From Lepraria neglecta (Eukaryota; Ascomycota; Lecanoromycetes; Lecanorales; Stereocaulaceae), in the NCBI GenBank assembly GCA_033220425.1, contig CM065647.1, positions 3,906,001 to 3,970,000 on the forward strand: a DNA stretch of 64,000 nucleotides, in the 5' to 3' direction. Below are positions 1 through 11,672 of this stretch, one piece after another (within the stretch, counting starts at the first letter, position 1; each line of letters begins with the position of its first letter). Position numbers and translations under genes: made by a program. The notes under the pieces were generated by a model. The model worked only from the letters and a program-made list of their open reading frames with translations, was not told the origin of the DNA and made no database searches.

Positions 1-153
1 GACATCGATAGCTGACGGGGAAAAGCCAGCCGAGTTTCTAGCGGTCAGCGGTGGTGACTTCAGACCGCTGCTGGCACTCAGGCTGGAGCCGGTAGAAGAT
101 CTGGCATCGCCGTTGGTATTGATTTTGGCATTCTTCTTGTTGAAGAGACCCAT
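1..153 (-). CDS. 5' end of a gene running off the left edge
   Basis: An ATG at 153 on the minus strand opens 51 codons with no stop up to the window edge. The visible peptide starts MGLFNKKNAKINTNGD and continues as a serine/threonine-rich, basic, low-complexity N-terminus (SSTGSSLSASSGLKSPPL). This style of N-terminus (MGLF, then a disordered Ser-rich tract) is what I recall for fungal DUF1688/uracil-catabolism-type proteins, but the conserved part lies outside the window, so the family is only a guess. The gene is transcribed leftwards. The 1.15 kb up to the next gene, also on the minus strand, would hold its promoter. No signal peptide or membrane segment is seen in these residues. Confidence 0.5.
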   Translation of the reverse strand, partial: MGLFNKKNAKINTNGDARSSTGSSLSASSGLKSPPLTARNSAGFSPSAIDV

Positions 154-1305
154 AGCTAAGCGAAGCGAGGGGCAAGATGTCCCCCGCAGTCAGGAGAGCG
201 GTACTGTGCAGGTGGCTAGTTGGTCGGTGAAACAGCTTGTGGGTATGGTAGCTGCAGAATGCAGGTCGAGAAAGTTTGGAAGGAGCTTCCTAGAAATTCA
301 TTCATTGTATAGTGTTAGATTTCCGGCTAGTCCTTTATATCGCTACCGTACACCTCCCTCTTCCCCCTAACTCCTCCAACTGAGGAGAAGAAAAAAAAGG
401 TTCGGCCTATCGCTCTAACTCAATTGAACTCGCGTGGCGCCTCATGCAGGTACGAGTTTTCCCGCGGTCGAATTACATCGAACAGGCCTCGAAGCTATCA
501 CAAGCTTTTGCGCTGTCGACGACTCACGACGTTGGGGTTTGCGGAATGGGGATCTCTTCCCCGCTAGGAGCCAGCATCTTTATCTTTACCTCTCCAACGG
601 GACAGGTCTAGGCTTTCTGCTAATGTTATAAGCGGTTTAGGGGAGTGCTACCGAATGCAACGATGGGATCCAAAGACGGCGGACACACGTGCCGGCCCTA
701 TGTTCCTAACCCCCGAGCGAATTCGTTCGCAATCTCGCCTCCACTAGTGCCGAGATCCTTCTAATCCTCCCCAATCCTCAGACTACCCGGCGACTAAAGA
801 TACCAGAATTACAAATACGTTGTTCATAAGCGAGACACTATCCTTACAAAGCTTGGGTCAGACCAAAAGCAGTGCGTCAAAAGCCACCTCCGTAACAGGC
901 GTTACAAAATCCATCATCCTTGGGGGGAGTCTCAAAAATGAGATTCAGCCACTAGTGCAAAGCACACCTTCGGTACATGACCAATAAAGGCTTCTCTCAA
1001 AATGAGCAAAGCGTCACGGAGGTAATTGCAGCGATGATATCTCCCAGCCAGTACGGGGCACCAGAGAACTCTGCGATCAGACTCTTGATCTGTGCTTCAT
1101 GGACGCCAGTTTGCAGAGTTTGCCGTAAGAAGAATATTCAGCCAGCAGGCAAGATCATAATTTATGGTCATACACTAAAGCAAAGAGGGTTGACAACGCC
1201 ATTATTGAGAGCTAGGACATCCTATACGTATCGAGCTAGGCTTAGTATGTACAGAATTTTTGTTCCGTTTTTGGAAAATTGTCACCAAGTACGCAAACCT
1301 GGAGG
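154..1305. other. Intergenic, 1.15 kb, short inverted repeats
   Basis: I see no convincing gene; the open frames here start at non-ATG codons or lack coding character. There is an E-box CACGTG at 686-691, about 530 bp upstream of the minus-strand start at 153. An 11-bp inverted repeat (ACCTCCGTAAC at 886-896, GTCACGGAGGT at 1013-1023, one mismatch) encloses a small palindrome, GTAAC-AGGC-GTTAC, at 892-905. Confidence 0.4.
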
Positions 1306-2200
1306 TCAGGATGATTCGATAGCATTCGTGCCTCCCAATGGGGCTGTCGTTTCATTCCAATCTTGCGGAGCAATTGCTGTCTCATTCGTCCCTTGCACAG
1401 AGCTCGTCGTCACATTATTCCCTGGCGGAACTGGATGAAAACCTCTCGGCAAGCTACTATCGAAACCCGGTTTTGAACCAGAAACTAAGATGGCAATCGA
1501 ATTTGCCAGACCTTTTCCCATTGGCATCATCGTCATAAATTATTGAACGAGCAATGGAATCTGAAATAGGGGACATATACTCACCAACGGTCGCGCAACC
1601 AACCTCGCCCTTCCCTTGCAAACACCCGAAACTCACTCCATAGGTAGCAGGCGCATAAAAGTCCCCCCCAATATGCCACGTCACTCTTTGGAAAAGGTCC
1701 CGTGGGCCCAGCTGGCAACAATTCCGTTGGAATATCTGCAAGACTTACAATGGCCCAGGTACATGTACCTATTCATGCTCCCCGGTCAGCGATCCTGGGA
1801 AGTTGATATTGATGTGCTTGGGTGCTTGGTAAGTTTACTCACCAAAAGTGTATCTTCTAGGCGTTTTCATGGTCTCCATTCCCGACTTGGAGGGTCGTGC
1901 ACCGTCGCTGAGGAATTCGTACGGGACATTATCATGTGTCAGGAAATCTGTCATGTCCATGTTATCGTACGCGATCTGACAATCGTCATCGAATTTCGAG
2001 GGGTCACTGGTGGATGGGAACCATGTTGGATTAGAGGTGCAGTGGTAACTGGTGCCCGGGAAAGGCGGATCGGAAGCTGAGGTGTTGTTGATCTGGGTGT
2101 TGATAATAGTGGATTGGTCCGGTGGGAGGGCAAGAGCAGCGGCTTTGTTCACTATGAGCATTAACAACAGCCAGAGTGCGAATGAGGGAGCTCGGTGCAT
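1306..2200 (-). CDS. Secreted Asn/Thr-rich protein of unknown function, three exons
   Basis: I read exons 2200..1843, 1743..1585 and 1484..1306 (231 aa), with introns of 99 and 100 nt (GTGAGT..AAG, GTGAGT..TAG). The total is divisible by three. Residues 1-23 form a signal peptide (hydrophobic core LWLLLMLIV, then AAALA). The mature part has cysteines in CTSNPTWFP and DDCQIAYD, a TPRRYTF stretch before the first intron, an APATYGVSFGC segment and several N-x-T sequons near the C-terminus (NVT, NET, NET), so it is probably glycosylated and extracellular. The Cys pattern and the phase-1 intron in mid-protein resemble the two secreted proteins at 52.8 and 54.0 kb, so it may be a distant relative. 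The acceptor of intron 1 is the least certain point because another AG lies 10 nt downstream. Function unknown. Confidence 0.6.
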
Positions 2201-2786
2201 CTTGACAAACTGTCAGACTTGTAGAAGGAGTACAAAGGTAAAGAGTCAACCGCAATTGGCATCCTTCGCGAGGCATAGCACAGAAGCAATATATCTTATG
2301 CGGCTCAAAGAGCGCATTTCGTTAAGCTCGCGCGGTCATGGTAAAACGGTCGAGGCGCCAAATCTGACATGCTGACGTTTCAGGACCCTCAAATTTCATA
2401 TGAGCAGGATCCCATCCTTGAACAGGAGGTGCTGTATGTAGAAGAGACCGTATCGAGGGTCTTTAAATAGAACTAAATTTGGACTCAAGGTATTAACATG
2501 GAGGATTGTCAGGGATGCTTGCTGGCAGCTTATGATCACTAATGTGTAGAGGGACCAATAGCATAACTTGCTTGTCATATTTCGAATCAAATATTTACCA
2601 TCGTCCAAGTGCATGTTTTCATAGCAGTTTGTAGTTCGGACAGGACCTAGCGTCTTGCCCGACTGAAGTCCTGTCCAAATGAGCTAGTACCAAAGATCAC
2701 CACGATAAACTTCTGCCAAGCCGGGAGCTAACATAGCTCTACAAGGTTACCAAACATGGGGAGAGCTCGATGTCATACACCTCATC
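2201..2786. other. Divergent promoter region between the secreted-protein gene and gtr1
   Basis: This 586-bp spacer separates two divergently transcribed genes and must hold both promoters. I see no ORF with coding character and no clear TATA element at a fixed distance from either start. Confidence 0.4.
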
Positions 2787-3947
2787 ATGGCGACCCTCAA
2801 CAAGATGGAGAAGAAGAAGGTGCTTCTCATGGGCAAATCGGGCTCAGGGAAGTCGTCAATGCGAAACATCATCTTCAGCAACTACCGCGCCAAAGACGTG
2901 CGTCGCCTCGGCGCGACCATCGATGTCGAGCACAGCAATATCAAGTTCTTGGGCAACCTGACGCTCAACCTCTGGGACTGTGGGGGGTACGTATAGTTAT
3001 AACTTCCTACATGTGCCCTGCGCGCCAGCTCACAATGTTGACTGATGGGCACAAACAGACAAGACGCGTTTACAGGGACCTACCTCACTACCCAGAAATC
3101 TCACGTCTTCAGCAACGTCGGCGTCCTGATTTACGTCTTCGACGTGGAGTCCCGCTCTTTCGACCGCGATCTCGCCACCTACACCTCCATCACCAACGCG
3201 CTCGCCGAGTTCTCACCCAGCGCCGACGTCTTCGCTCTCGTCCACAAAATCGACCTCGTCAACCCTGAATTCCGCGTCAAAGTCGTCGCCAATCGCGAAG
3301 CCGCCATCCAGGAAGCTAGCGGTCCGTTCGCAAAGAGCTTGAAGGTCTTTGGTACTAGCATCTGGGATCAAAGCTTGTATAAGGCGTGGGGCAGTATTGT
3401 CAATAGCTTGATTCCGAATCTGGATGTTATGGAAAGGTATTTGTGGGGACTGATGGGGGAGACGAAGGCGGAGGAGATTACGCTGTTTGAGAAGGCGACG
3501 TTCCTCGCTGTCATGAAGGTTACGAGTGAGATTGGCAAGAAGAATCCTTATCCCGATCGTGATGAGAAGATGAGTAATATCATTAAGACGTTCAAGGCTT
3601 CGCTTGCGTGAGTATGCCCCTTCCTTTTCTCTCTACGCCTGAATGCTAGTACGGAATACTAAAGAGGCATGTTTGCTAATTCTCCTGGCTGTCACAGCAA
3701 GTTCACAGGCGACACCGCCGGCCCTGACTTCTGCGAGAAATTCTGCATCTCTGCCCCTAAGTTTGCTCTCATCATCGAAGAGCTCACGAAGAACACCTAC
3801 GTCATGGTTGTTCTCCCGCCTGGTGAGGCGGAGGCCAACTGCGCGAGGCTCAATATTGGGATTGCGAGGAAGCGCTTCGCGTCGATGGATGTTCTCAGTG
3901 GACAAGAACATGACGAGGGACAGGATGAGGGGAGTGGTGGGAATTGA
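2787..3947 (+). CDS. gtr1: Gtr1/RagA-type small GTPase (EGO complex, TORC1 signalling)
   Basis: Exons 2787..2986, 3059..3607 and 3698..3947 encode 332 aa; introns of 72 and 90 nt start GTACGT and GTGAGT, and the second has a TGCTAAT branch site near 3674. The protein shows the P-loop GKSGSGKSS (residues 16-24), the Rag hallmark [12 protein letters not shown], the switch II motif WDCGGQD (63-69) and the base-specificity motif HKID. It matches yeast Gtr1 over its whole length, including the C-terminal roadblock-like half with [21 protein letters not shown]. In yeast, Gtr1 pairs with Gtr2 on the vacuole, anchored by the Ego/Ragulator proteins, and passes amino-acid sufficiency to TORC1. The start is chosen because ATGG opens directly into the conserved KKVLLMG strand. 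The gene looks intact and single-copy here, and its neighbours do not point to any operon-like link. Confidence 0.95.
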
Positions 3948-5839
3948 TGGGTGGATTGCAAGGGCGATATGGCATGAGAAGGGGAGATATGATCATGAAT
4001 TCGCGTGTAACATAGCGACGGAGTCAGGCATTTCACGGCGGCATAGCGAAGATACCCAATGCATACATGAAAGGCGCAAGATAAGCAAATCAATGAAGGT
4101 TCACAGACTGTAATGGTGCACTTTGGTGCTTTAAGGCAGTCTTATTACCACTCTCGGATCGTGATGACTTTGACGTGAGACGCTGAAAGCTCTTCACCTC
4201 CATCCTCTTATCCTATCGCCCTTGACACAACCATCATTGTTCTCCCTCCAACCGCCTACTTGAAACTACCATGGGTCACCTTTGTTCAGTACAAAATACT
4301 TCTCTACATCAATTTCCCGCCTTGAATTCAACCACCACCTCTGGCTCCACCGCTGTCCTCAACTCATCCGCTGCCCTCAACTTATCCGCTGCCCTAGATC
4401 TATATCAATTTCTCCCTGTAGATTGGCTTGGCATCCGTAGCTCGAAGATCCATCTCCTTTCGATCTCTACATGCGGCCCACACGCCAACTTTATCACTGA
4501 CGTTTTCCCCTCCAAAAGTAAGCACATTATCGATATTCAGTTCGCCGCCTCAAGTGGCGCTTCGAATTTACTGTCTCGATTTGTAGGTCCTGAGACTGTC
4601 CCTTCTGAACCTGCGACCTCAGCCTACACGGATGTCCTTAGGATACAATCGCCACTCGACTTTTTGGTATGTTGAGGAGCGGGGACGTTGTCGGTGCATC
4701 TGCTTAAGGAGCTGGATGTGTTTCAGTACCATGAATCGAGAGCTCTGGGTGTCTTAACACCCCGCGCAGAAAACGGGGGAAAGCGTGCTTTCGACTACCT
4801 AAATGCTGTACGGATGTCAGAATTAGAAGGGGAGAAGCAGGAGAAGCGCCAATGGCGACAACGGTATGGCAACAGAGGTGCGCATTTGACTAATCAGGAG
4901 CCTCAGGGCCTGTCAATACCATAACTAGAGGAGCAGGTCTAACGGTATTGGCAGGTGGTCGAAATGCCTTCCATGATCACGAATAAATGTGCATAAGGCT
5001 TGCTGAGAAATACGACTGTTTGAGCAGAGCTACAAGTACTGGGGTGTAGTAAAAACGATCTTTGCTAAGATTTAGATATGAAACTCAAGATTTTGAGAAT
5101 GCTAAGATGTACTCAGGGGACATGGCATCGATCAGCAAGATGGCTGCCTGAGAGATATCCCGAGCATTACAGCAAGCAACGGAGCCATTCATGTTGATCA
5201 GGAATTGCTCATGGGCTGTGAAAGCGCTCTGATTCACGCGAGGGCAGGAATACTGCCATGGTCTAATCAAGATAGTATTGCATTAGGAGCCAATGCGCTC
5301 ACGTAAGACCGAATGCTCGCACTTCTATCCTCTCGCCCCATAGTCCTCCGCTCAACCATCATTGTCATGCTTTCCGACATGTGACCCAAGGCTTCAGAAG
5401 TCCGTGACCTTGTTCGTCCTCCACCTTTGCAAAATTTCGCGGCTATCGAGCCGAATCCCTTGTTCCTATTGTTCTCCTTGAGCAAGTAGTGCCCCAACCT
5501 CCGCTCCCACAAAGCCAAAATGATCATATCTTGCCGGTTTTCATTGAGTGCACACCACTAATCATCGCTCCCTTGAACGAGAGACTGCTGAGTCTTTGCT
5601 CCTTCTCTTCAGATAATCTGCCCCCCTAGTCGGTCAAAGCAAAGAGACTGTGACTTCAAGTGCGAGTATGATCGTGGGCTCGGTTGACGGTGTTCGATTG
5701 AGCAATGTATTCATGTTCTCAGACGATGAACTAGGAAGCTAGCTGGGATCTATTGCCCAGTGTGTGCCACATTCTGGTCGAGAAATGGCTCCTCAGCTCT
5801 TTCCATATTGGAAGCCTCATCCAACACCGACGAGACTCT
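3948..5839. other. Gene-poor 1.9 kb with one weak ORF
   Basis: An ATG-initiated frame at 4271..4675 (134 aa) has a Ser/Ala/Leu repeat tract but no recognisable domain; the ATG has fair context, so a small lineage-specific gene cannot be excluded. The rest shows only short frames on both strands without domain signatures. I see no transposon ends here. Confidence 0.3.
4350..4403 (+). repeat. Three 18-bp tandem repeats
   Basis: The unit CCGCTGCCCTCAACTTAT occurs three times head to tail (4350-4367, 4368-4385, 4386-4403) with a few substitutions, the third being the most diverged. Because 18 is a multiple of three, the repeat adds six-residue units (roughly AALNLS) within the open frame at 4271..4675. 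Confidence 0.7.
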
Positions 5840-8100
5840 TCAATTAGCGCCATATCGCTTCAATACATCCACCACAGCTTCCTCTAACGCTGCGTCTTTG
5901 ATATCGCGAGCACAATTGAGTGGTAACATACCCGCGGTATTCTTGTTCGAGACATCCGCTCCCTTTGAACATAGAAGCTCAATCACTGGAACAGAGCGCT
6001 GGAGTTCTGGGTATGGATTCGTGCTGTCTGAAATAGTGCGGCATCCAAGTAATACGACACCTTGACAATAATCGTCTGTTGCTTTCACGTTGACCCCCTG
6101 CATCTAGGAGCGTCTTGAAAATGTCTAGAACCTTGGGATTAACTGTATTTTATTCCCCAGTAAGTAGCACGAATAAGAGGGGTCCACCTATGGGTGTTTT
6201 CTGCTTGAAGCAACATTCCAAACTTCAAGAGGACTTTTATCACATCGAGGCCGCAAATCGCTGCGGCAATATTTAACACTTCAGCACCAGTCCATATCGT
6301 CAAGCATAAAAGAGGTGTTTTCTCATTGTTATTCTTCGATTCAATCCGCACATTGTGCTTCAGAAAGGCTTTGATCACAGTTGCATGACCTTCGTTCACA
6401 GCTAGGTATAAGGCTGTACCGCCTATATCAGTCTTTGCCTCGATATTCGCTCCGTTCAGTAAAAGATACTCGATCATGGCTGTACGACCTCCCTGCGCAG
6501 CTTTATGGAGGGCTGTCCAGCCCTCACTATCCTTTGCGTCGATGCCCGCTCCTTTCTGGAGAAAATGTTCAACTGCTGCAGTGTCTCCATTTTGTGCCGC
6601 TTGAAGTAAAGCCGGTTGCGGGTCTTTTGGGTAATTCTGATCATAGAATTGCTCTGCTATGCTGCCTTCTGCTGGGGGATCAAGGCCCGGATCGGCGAGT
6701 GATTTCTCGGATAAGTTATGTACTTTCTTTGTATCTGGAGCTGCTCGATGGTATTGTGTGACCTGGTTTCAGGATTACTCTACTGTGAAGCCCAATAAAA
6801 TATTCTCTTCGGAACCCGGATCGACCCCAAATTGTGCCTCATCGGCAATGTCATTGAAGGCAGCAGCGTCCGCAACATCTCCTTTGAGCTCATAAGCGAA
6901 GGCTGTCAATCTCACGGACGTAACGTATACTTGATACTATTTCCCAACCACACGCCTCCACCCAACTCTCGTCTTCTTACACCAATCTTCAGCTTCCGTA
7001 AAGGATTGTTTGCAGAGACATATCTGCGCCATGCCGGAAGACGCGTGCAGTGCGAGTCTCACGCTCTTGTCATCCGCTGTGGACTTGCTAGAGATAGAAA
7101 ATGTTGCCCTGACTCTACCAGGTTCCCTAGGTATAGCAAGCTTAAAGCCGTCTTTAGTTGATCATTCCTTAATTCAAGAGCACGTTTGTGTTTGAGGCTT
7201 AATCTTTCCGCACGCTTGAGACCTGCTTGAAAAAGGTCCACCGCCTCTGCATGCTGATTCAACAAAATTCTCCTTCTGCTTTATTACAACATTTCTGCGC
7301 AACGTCGTAGTGCTCATCGCTATCTGAGTCAGAAGACTCGGTCTCTTCTGCATTAGATTCGGTCTGTCGCACAAAAGTTTCCGACATTGCACCGATGTCC
7401 CGATCGTCACCAGTCTGGAGAGGTTCATCTTCAGTAATGGCCAACTGTGGTATCCAATCTTCAATGTGTGTTGCTCTTGCTCTGTCCAAAGGTTGACTGG
7501 CGTCGGAAGACTGCGGGAACTGAATCTCGCTCCCGCCTTAATGGTTGAGTTGGCTCCGACAACAGTGCTTGCACAGGATATCAACTGCTCGGTATGCTTC
7601 CGAAGGTCGGGATTCTGGAAGCTATCCGGAAGCTTATTCTTTCTGCTATGGATTTGCGATGATCTTAAATCCTCGATGATGGTGTCAAGTTTTGGATTGA
7701 CTGCATTGATCACATCATCGGATGATTGACAGCTGATCAATCTTGAAAAACCATTAGCAAAATTTGATAACAAGGGCAACGGATTGACTTACACAGTAGC
7801 CATCTGAAGCGCCAACTGAAGGCTGATAGTATGAGCATGGATGCGAACTCTTACATCGCTGATCTCATCGGCGTCAATATTCAATTTGACTTGCTTGACG
7901 GCCTTTTTGAATAAGTTGGACGATTTCTTTCCAGCCTTAAACCCTTGAAAATCCCCTGCAGGGTTGTTATAGTGCGTTGAGTGTCTTTGATTGCAACATC
8001 GATGGAGGTTCATATGCCGTCTTCGTCCCCTCCACCGCCGCCCCGACACAGCAGCGTTGATGATGTATGTTTTGGTCTATGCTTGGGCGAGTGTGACTGT
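5840..8100 (-). pseudogene. Ankyrin-repeat NLR-like gene with fungal N-terminal and TPR-like regions, decayed
   Basis: Read right to left, the strand gives an N-terminal signalling-type domain (RIHAHTISLQLALQMATV, then FSRLISCQSSDDVINAVNP near 7700-7860), a probable short intron (GTAAGT at about 7790 to CAAG at 7739), a TPR-like stretch (LNQHAEAVDLFQAGLKRAERLSL at 7260-7190; GMAQICLCKQSFTEAEDWC around 7030), and ankyrin repeats from about 6640 to 5840 (DSEGWTALHKAAQGGRTAMIEYLLLNGA, then GGTALYLAVNEGHATVIKAFL). This order of domains is common in fungal genes tied to self/non-self recognition. The pieces lie in different frames with several shifts and at least two stops, and no ATG fits the N-terminus, so I call it a pseudogene. 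The ankyrin part is the best preserved: one frame at 6477..6139 is open for 112 codons. Confidence 0.75.
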
Positions 8101-8152
8101 CGAGAAAGCGAATTTATACACGTTAACCAATTCACGGCTGGTATAGTGCCTT

Positions 8153-8690
8153 TCAACAGTAGCCTATGTCCTGCTCAGTATAGGCTCTCGTTGTTCCCCA
8201 AAGCGTAGCGTGGCTACTTACCCGAAGGACCCCGTGACTCGCATCCTGAAAGTCCCGCTCTTGCCTGACGTTGAAGGACGGTGGTATAGGCCATTTGCCT
8301 GCATTTGGATTCAGGTTGTTGGCAGTTGGTTGATAAGCCCCCGCAAAGATTTGCCAGCCCTGTAAAGCACATATAGTATTTGCATTGGAGCCTCCGTCGA
8401 TAAACACCGCTGGAGGAAATTCATCACAGGTGAGTGCGACTCCTTCCTTGTAAAACCGCCCAGAAATATTCGAAAGAGATCTCCTAACATTGTTACAAGT
8501 AGGATTTGTCCCAGCCATGATGACAGTCCGGTTTGCTGGAGAGTCCATTTCCGCTGGGGTTGATTGCTTTCGCAAAGCTCATAAAGTTTTCACAGATCAA
8601 TGGCATATTGTAGCAATTATAAACCAGTGTAGGTATGGAAGGAGCCACAGAGACACTTAATGGTAATGTCCCAGCGAAGGGAACGTACAT
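8153..8690 (-). pseudogene. NucA/NucB-like nuclease domain, incomplete
   Basis: Two overlapping frames carry NRTVIMAGTNPTC, FYKEGVALTCDEFP and IDGGSNANTICALQGWQ. The CDEFP motif followed by a Gly-rich loop is what I know from the DNase NucA/NucB family, which in fungi often forms the C-terminal part of larger secreted chitinase-like proteins. Only this terminal domain is visible, in more than one frame, so it looks like a remnant of a larger gene. A GTAAGT donor-like site lies near 8223. Family assignment rests on the short motif alone. Confidence 0.5.
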
Positions 8691-10570
8691 CGGGTTTCCC
8701 TGTGCGTCGGTTGTAAGACTTGTAGCGAGCTATGCAGACGCCAATCCAATGACTGCGGCAGTCATAAAGGAGCAAATTTGATAATTACGGACGGGTACAT
8801 GATTGGTAAGCAAATGAAGAAAGCTATATTGATATGAGAGAGATCGTGCACGCAAAAAACGAAAAAGAAGGGTTTGGGGACCAGTGCGTTTCGACGATAG
8901 AGAAAACATTAATGTGAAGAACCATAGGGTCTTTGTATACCTTCCGTGTGGGCAACCCAGATGCTTAGTAGTCAGCTGGCTTCGCAATCACCTTGAAGCC
9001 AGGCTAGACTTCATTGTCCCCGCTCAATACAAAATTTGATCATCCACCATACCACGTACAGTTATAGCACGTTCGAGATAGGCTATGCGAGACTTCCCAG
9101 AAACGGGTGGTAGCAACGAAATTGCTCCAGTACATTATCAAGGCATTAAAGAAAGGCACGAAGTAAGGAGTAATAGTATTATTCCGACGCAGGCCTTACA
9201 GGGGGATGGCCTTGTGCCGTAGCTATGGCGAGACCTGTTGCCTATGCAGTCGATTTGTAACAGACAAGTGACATAGTCTATGTACTCTCACATGAAGGCG
9301 TAGGCGAGTACGCAATACATTGCTTAGCCTGGATTGGTGTCATGTTAGTTCAGCTTTGATGGACCGAGCCAGTAATTGCCAAGACGGGAGCATGACGAGG
9401 AGTGTGGACAGTTTATAAGGATGTTTTACGGCTGAAAGTTCTTGAGGCTCGTATAAAACCCTGTAAATCAAGGTAATTGAGACGGCAGCATGATTAGTGA
9501 TAGCGAGATCGAGTCTGGCAGGAGATGATGGTGTGCTGGCAATGCCATGGCTGCCTGCTCCATAGCTCTTTTAGTACCTTAGATAACGATGGGTGACGGT
9601 GGGGCCAAGTCCTAAGCCTGCTTGCGGTATGAAAACTTTTTGTAGGTATCGTGCAGCGTGGCGCTGAAGGCTGCAGGAATGAATTTTCTGAGTGATCCGT
9701 CGGCTGTTCTTAGCCAAGTTCGGCATCTTGAAACAATTGAAACAAGCCGTCTTTTGTACACCTTGGTACGGTCGAAAGGAACTTGCTCTGCTGAGAGCTA
9801 GATTAGATATGTCTCCGGAAGTGGAGTATGAAGATGATCGAGAGTGGGGGCTGGCATTTCGAAATAGATATCGATATTGACAGGACCATTTAATTTGGTT
9901 ATGAGGACGCGATGTGGGACATGAACGGGATGACAGCGATGGCCTATCAAATTTGACGACATATGAAACAGAACAGATGGTCATTTCAGCCATTAGGGTC
10001 TCAGCAAGTGTCTTGATACTGGGGAATAATGGGTAGCATTAGAAGGAATTTGCGAGAAGCTTTTCGGGGCCGAACTTGGGCTATTAGTAAGCAATATCCG
10101 GGTCGGGGCCGAGCGTTTTAGCGCCATCCTCCCGCTGTCCAGGCCAGCGTGACCCCTAATTGGAGGCCAGATCGGCAGTGATAGATCATCGTTTTGGGGG
10201 CAAGCCAGCCCAGAAGTCGACAAGCACCCAAAACCTGCATCACGACATGAAGCAAAGGTTCATTTTTCCACCATCTTTAGCCGGTTTCTTACTCGAAGCA
10301 TTCGACTCGGATCAGCAGTCTACCTGAATGACGAGGCCAGGCAGGAAACAGGAAACACAGTTGTGCGGATTATCCCACGTATGCGAGGTTGCCTGGTCAT
10401 CTCGCTGCATGACACTTTGTCAAGTTTCGTAACATTGAGGTAGACCGCTGCTACTTGGCCTTAGGCCTCCCCTTGGTTACCTTGTCATAACACTTCGCAT
10501 CAACCCTTTACCAAGCTCAAACATCTTACACCTGCTCTTACCCCCTTAACGAAACGATGGATAAGTATAT
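8691..10570. other. Gene-poor 1.9 kb
   Basis: The longest frame is an ATG-initiated 140-codon minus-strand frame at 9993..9571, rich in Ser, Arg and Tyr and without a domain I can name; I do not call it a gene. Otherwise I see nothing with coding character, no obvious repeats and no transposon ends. Confidence 0.3.
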
Positions 10571-11672
10571 TGCGCCCTATGCGGTGTACCATTCGGTGTC
10601 TACGCTGCACTCTATCGCTCCGGCAGTGTTAAAGACAAGGATGTTGCTTGGACTCAATACTTCATCGCATGTAAGTGCCACAAAGATACAGGCTTCGTAA
10701 ACCATGGCTAAAAGGTCATTGTAGTGAGACAAAAACAAGCTTGGCACGAATTTGATCATGATAAATGGTATCTATCTGGTATAGGTCGAAATGATGGCTC
10801 CATGGGCTAGGAAGGTCACATGTCACCGTCCACTTTCGACGCGAGGAAAGAAGAATTCGAGGACATAACGGAGTGGGGTTATAATAATACAAATGCTTAT
10901 AAGGACAGGTTTCTTCTACACCATTCTACTGCTGCTATATGGTTGATTTGCTGATTGAGAGTTCAGTGGCGATGGCGACGAAATAGTCTATCCAATGCAT
11001 TCAGCTTGCTGGGAGATCTTTCTCTAAGAGCATGCACAGCTTGCAATGCGGAAGCCCCTTGAGCCCCACTTGGACAAGCTGGGTGAGATCTTTTTGTCTC
11101 AAAAGCTTGAGGAAGATGGCCGGGATCTGAAACCGGACTTGGCAGGCGATTACGAGGGGCCAGAGCAATTTTGGGACGACGGTTGGGCGTGGCATGAAGA
11201 GCCTGAGGCTTCTAATGTAGTTGGAATGCTTGAAGTGGCACCCGAGTACGACTTTCTCGTGCGCGATTCGTGCAAACCGTACGGCTTTAACGAGCTCCTC
11301 GCGAATCCTCCACGCCTATCTACCGGCAAGCCGATAGTTGCCATGGAATCTGGATCAGGAGGGCGAGATCCCTTTTTGGCCCTACCAGAAGAGTTGCTGT
11401 TGCAAATCATCTGCCTGCTGCCCATTGCGTCGGTGCAAGCCGTACGCCTTGCATCTGGAAGAATAGCAAACGTGCGTCTTGGCTCCACGTTCTGGTGCAC
11501 TATGTTCGAGTATCCGAATAAGTTGTGCCATATAAAACTACCATCGCATCTCTCCGGAACAGCTCCAAATGACAGCTTGCCGATTGATTGGTGCAATCGA
11601 CTCCTTCATCCAGCTGGCGAAGAATTCCAATTGTGGCAGAATCGAAAGCTGATCCAGAAAATGCTGGCCTGA
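10571..11672 (+). pseudogene. F-box family gene, disabled near the N-terminus
   Basis: A three-exon gene can be traced: 10571..10670 opens with a CALCG zinc-ligand-like pair (CxxC), 10785..10908 follows a 114-nt GTAAGT..TAG intron, and 10967..11672 follows a 58-nt intron and contains VYPMHSACWEIF. An F-box-like motif (LALPEELLLQIICLLPIASV, start about 11380) sits in the last exon, as expected for a large fungal F-box family whose members begin with a CxxC motif. The reading frame holds a TAG in exon 2 (near 10832) and a TAA at 11025-11027, and no ATG precedes CALCG in frame. From the ATG at 11046 the last part is open for 208 codons and could still be translated as a shortened F-box protein. 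F-box proteins link substrates to SCF ubiquitin ligases; the C-terminal substrate region is short here. Confidence 0.65.

Noticed and set aside
9571-9993. 140-codon ATG frame on the minus strand
   Set aside because: Composition is Ser/Arg-rich with no motif, signal or splice context; it may be chance, although a lineage-specific gene cannot be excluded.
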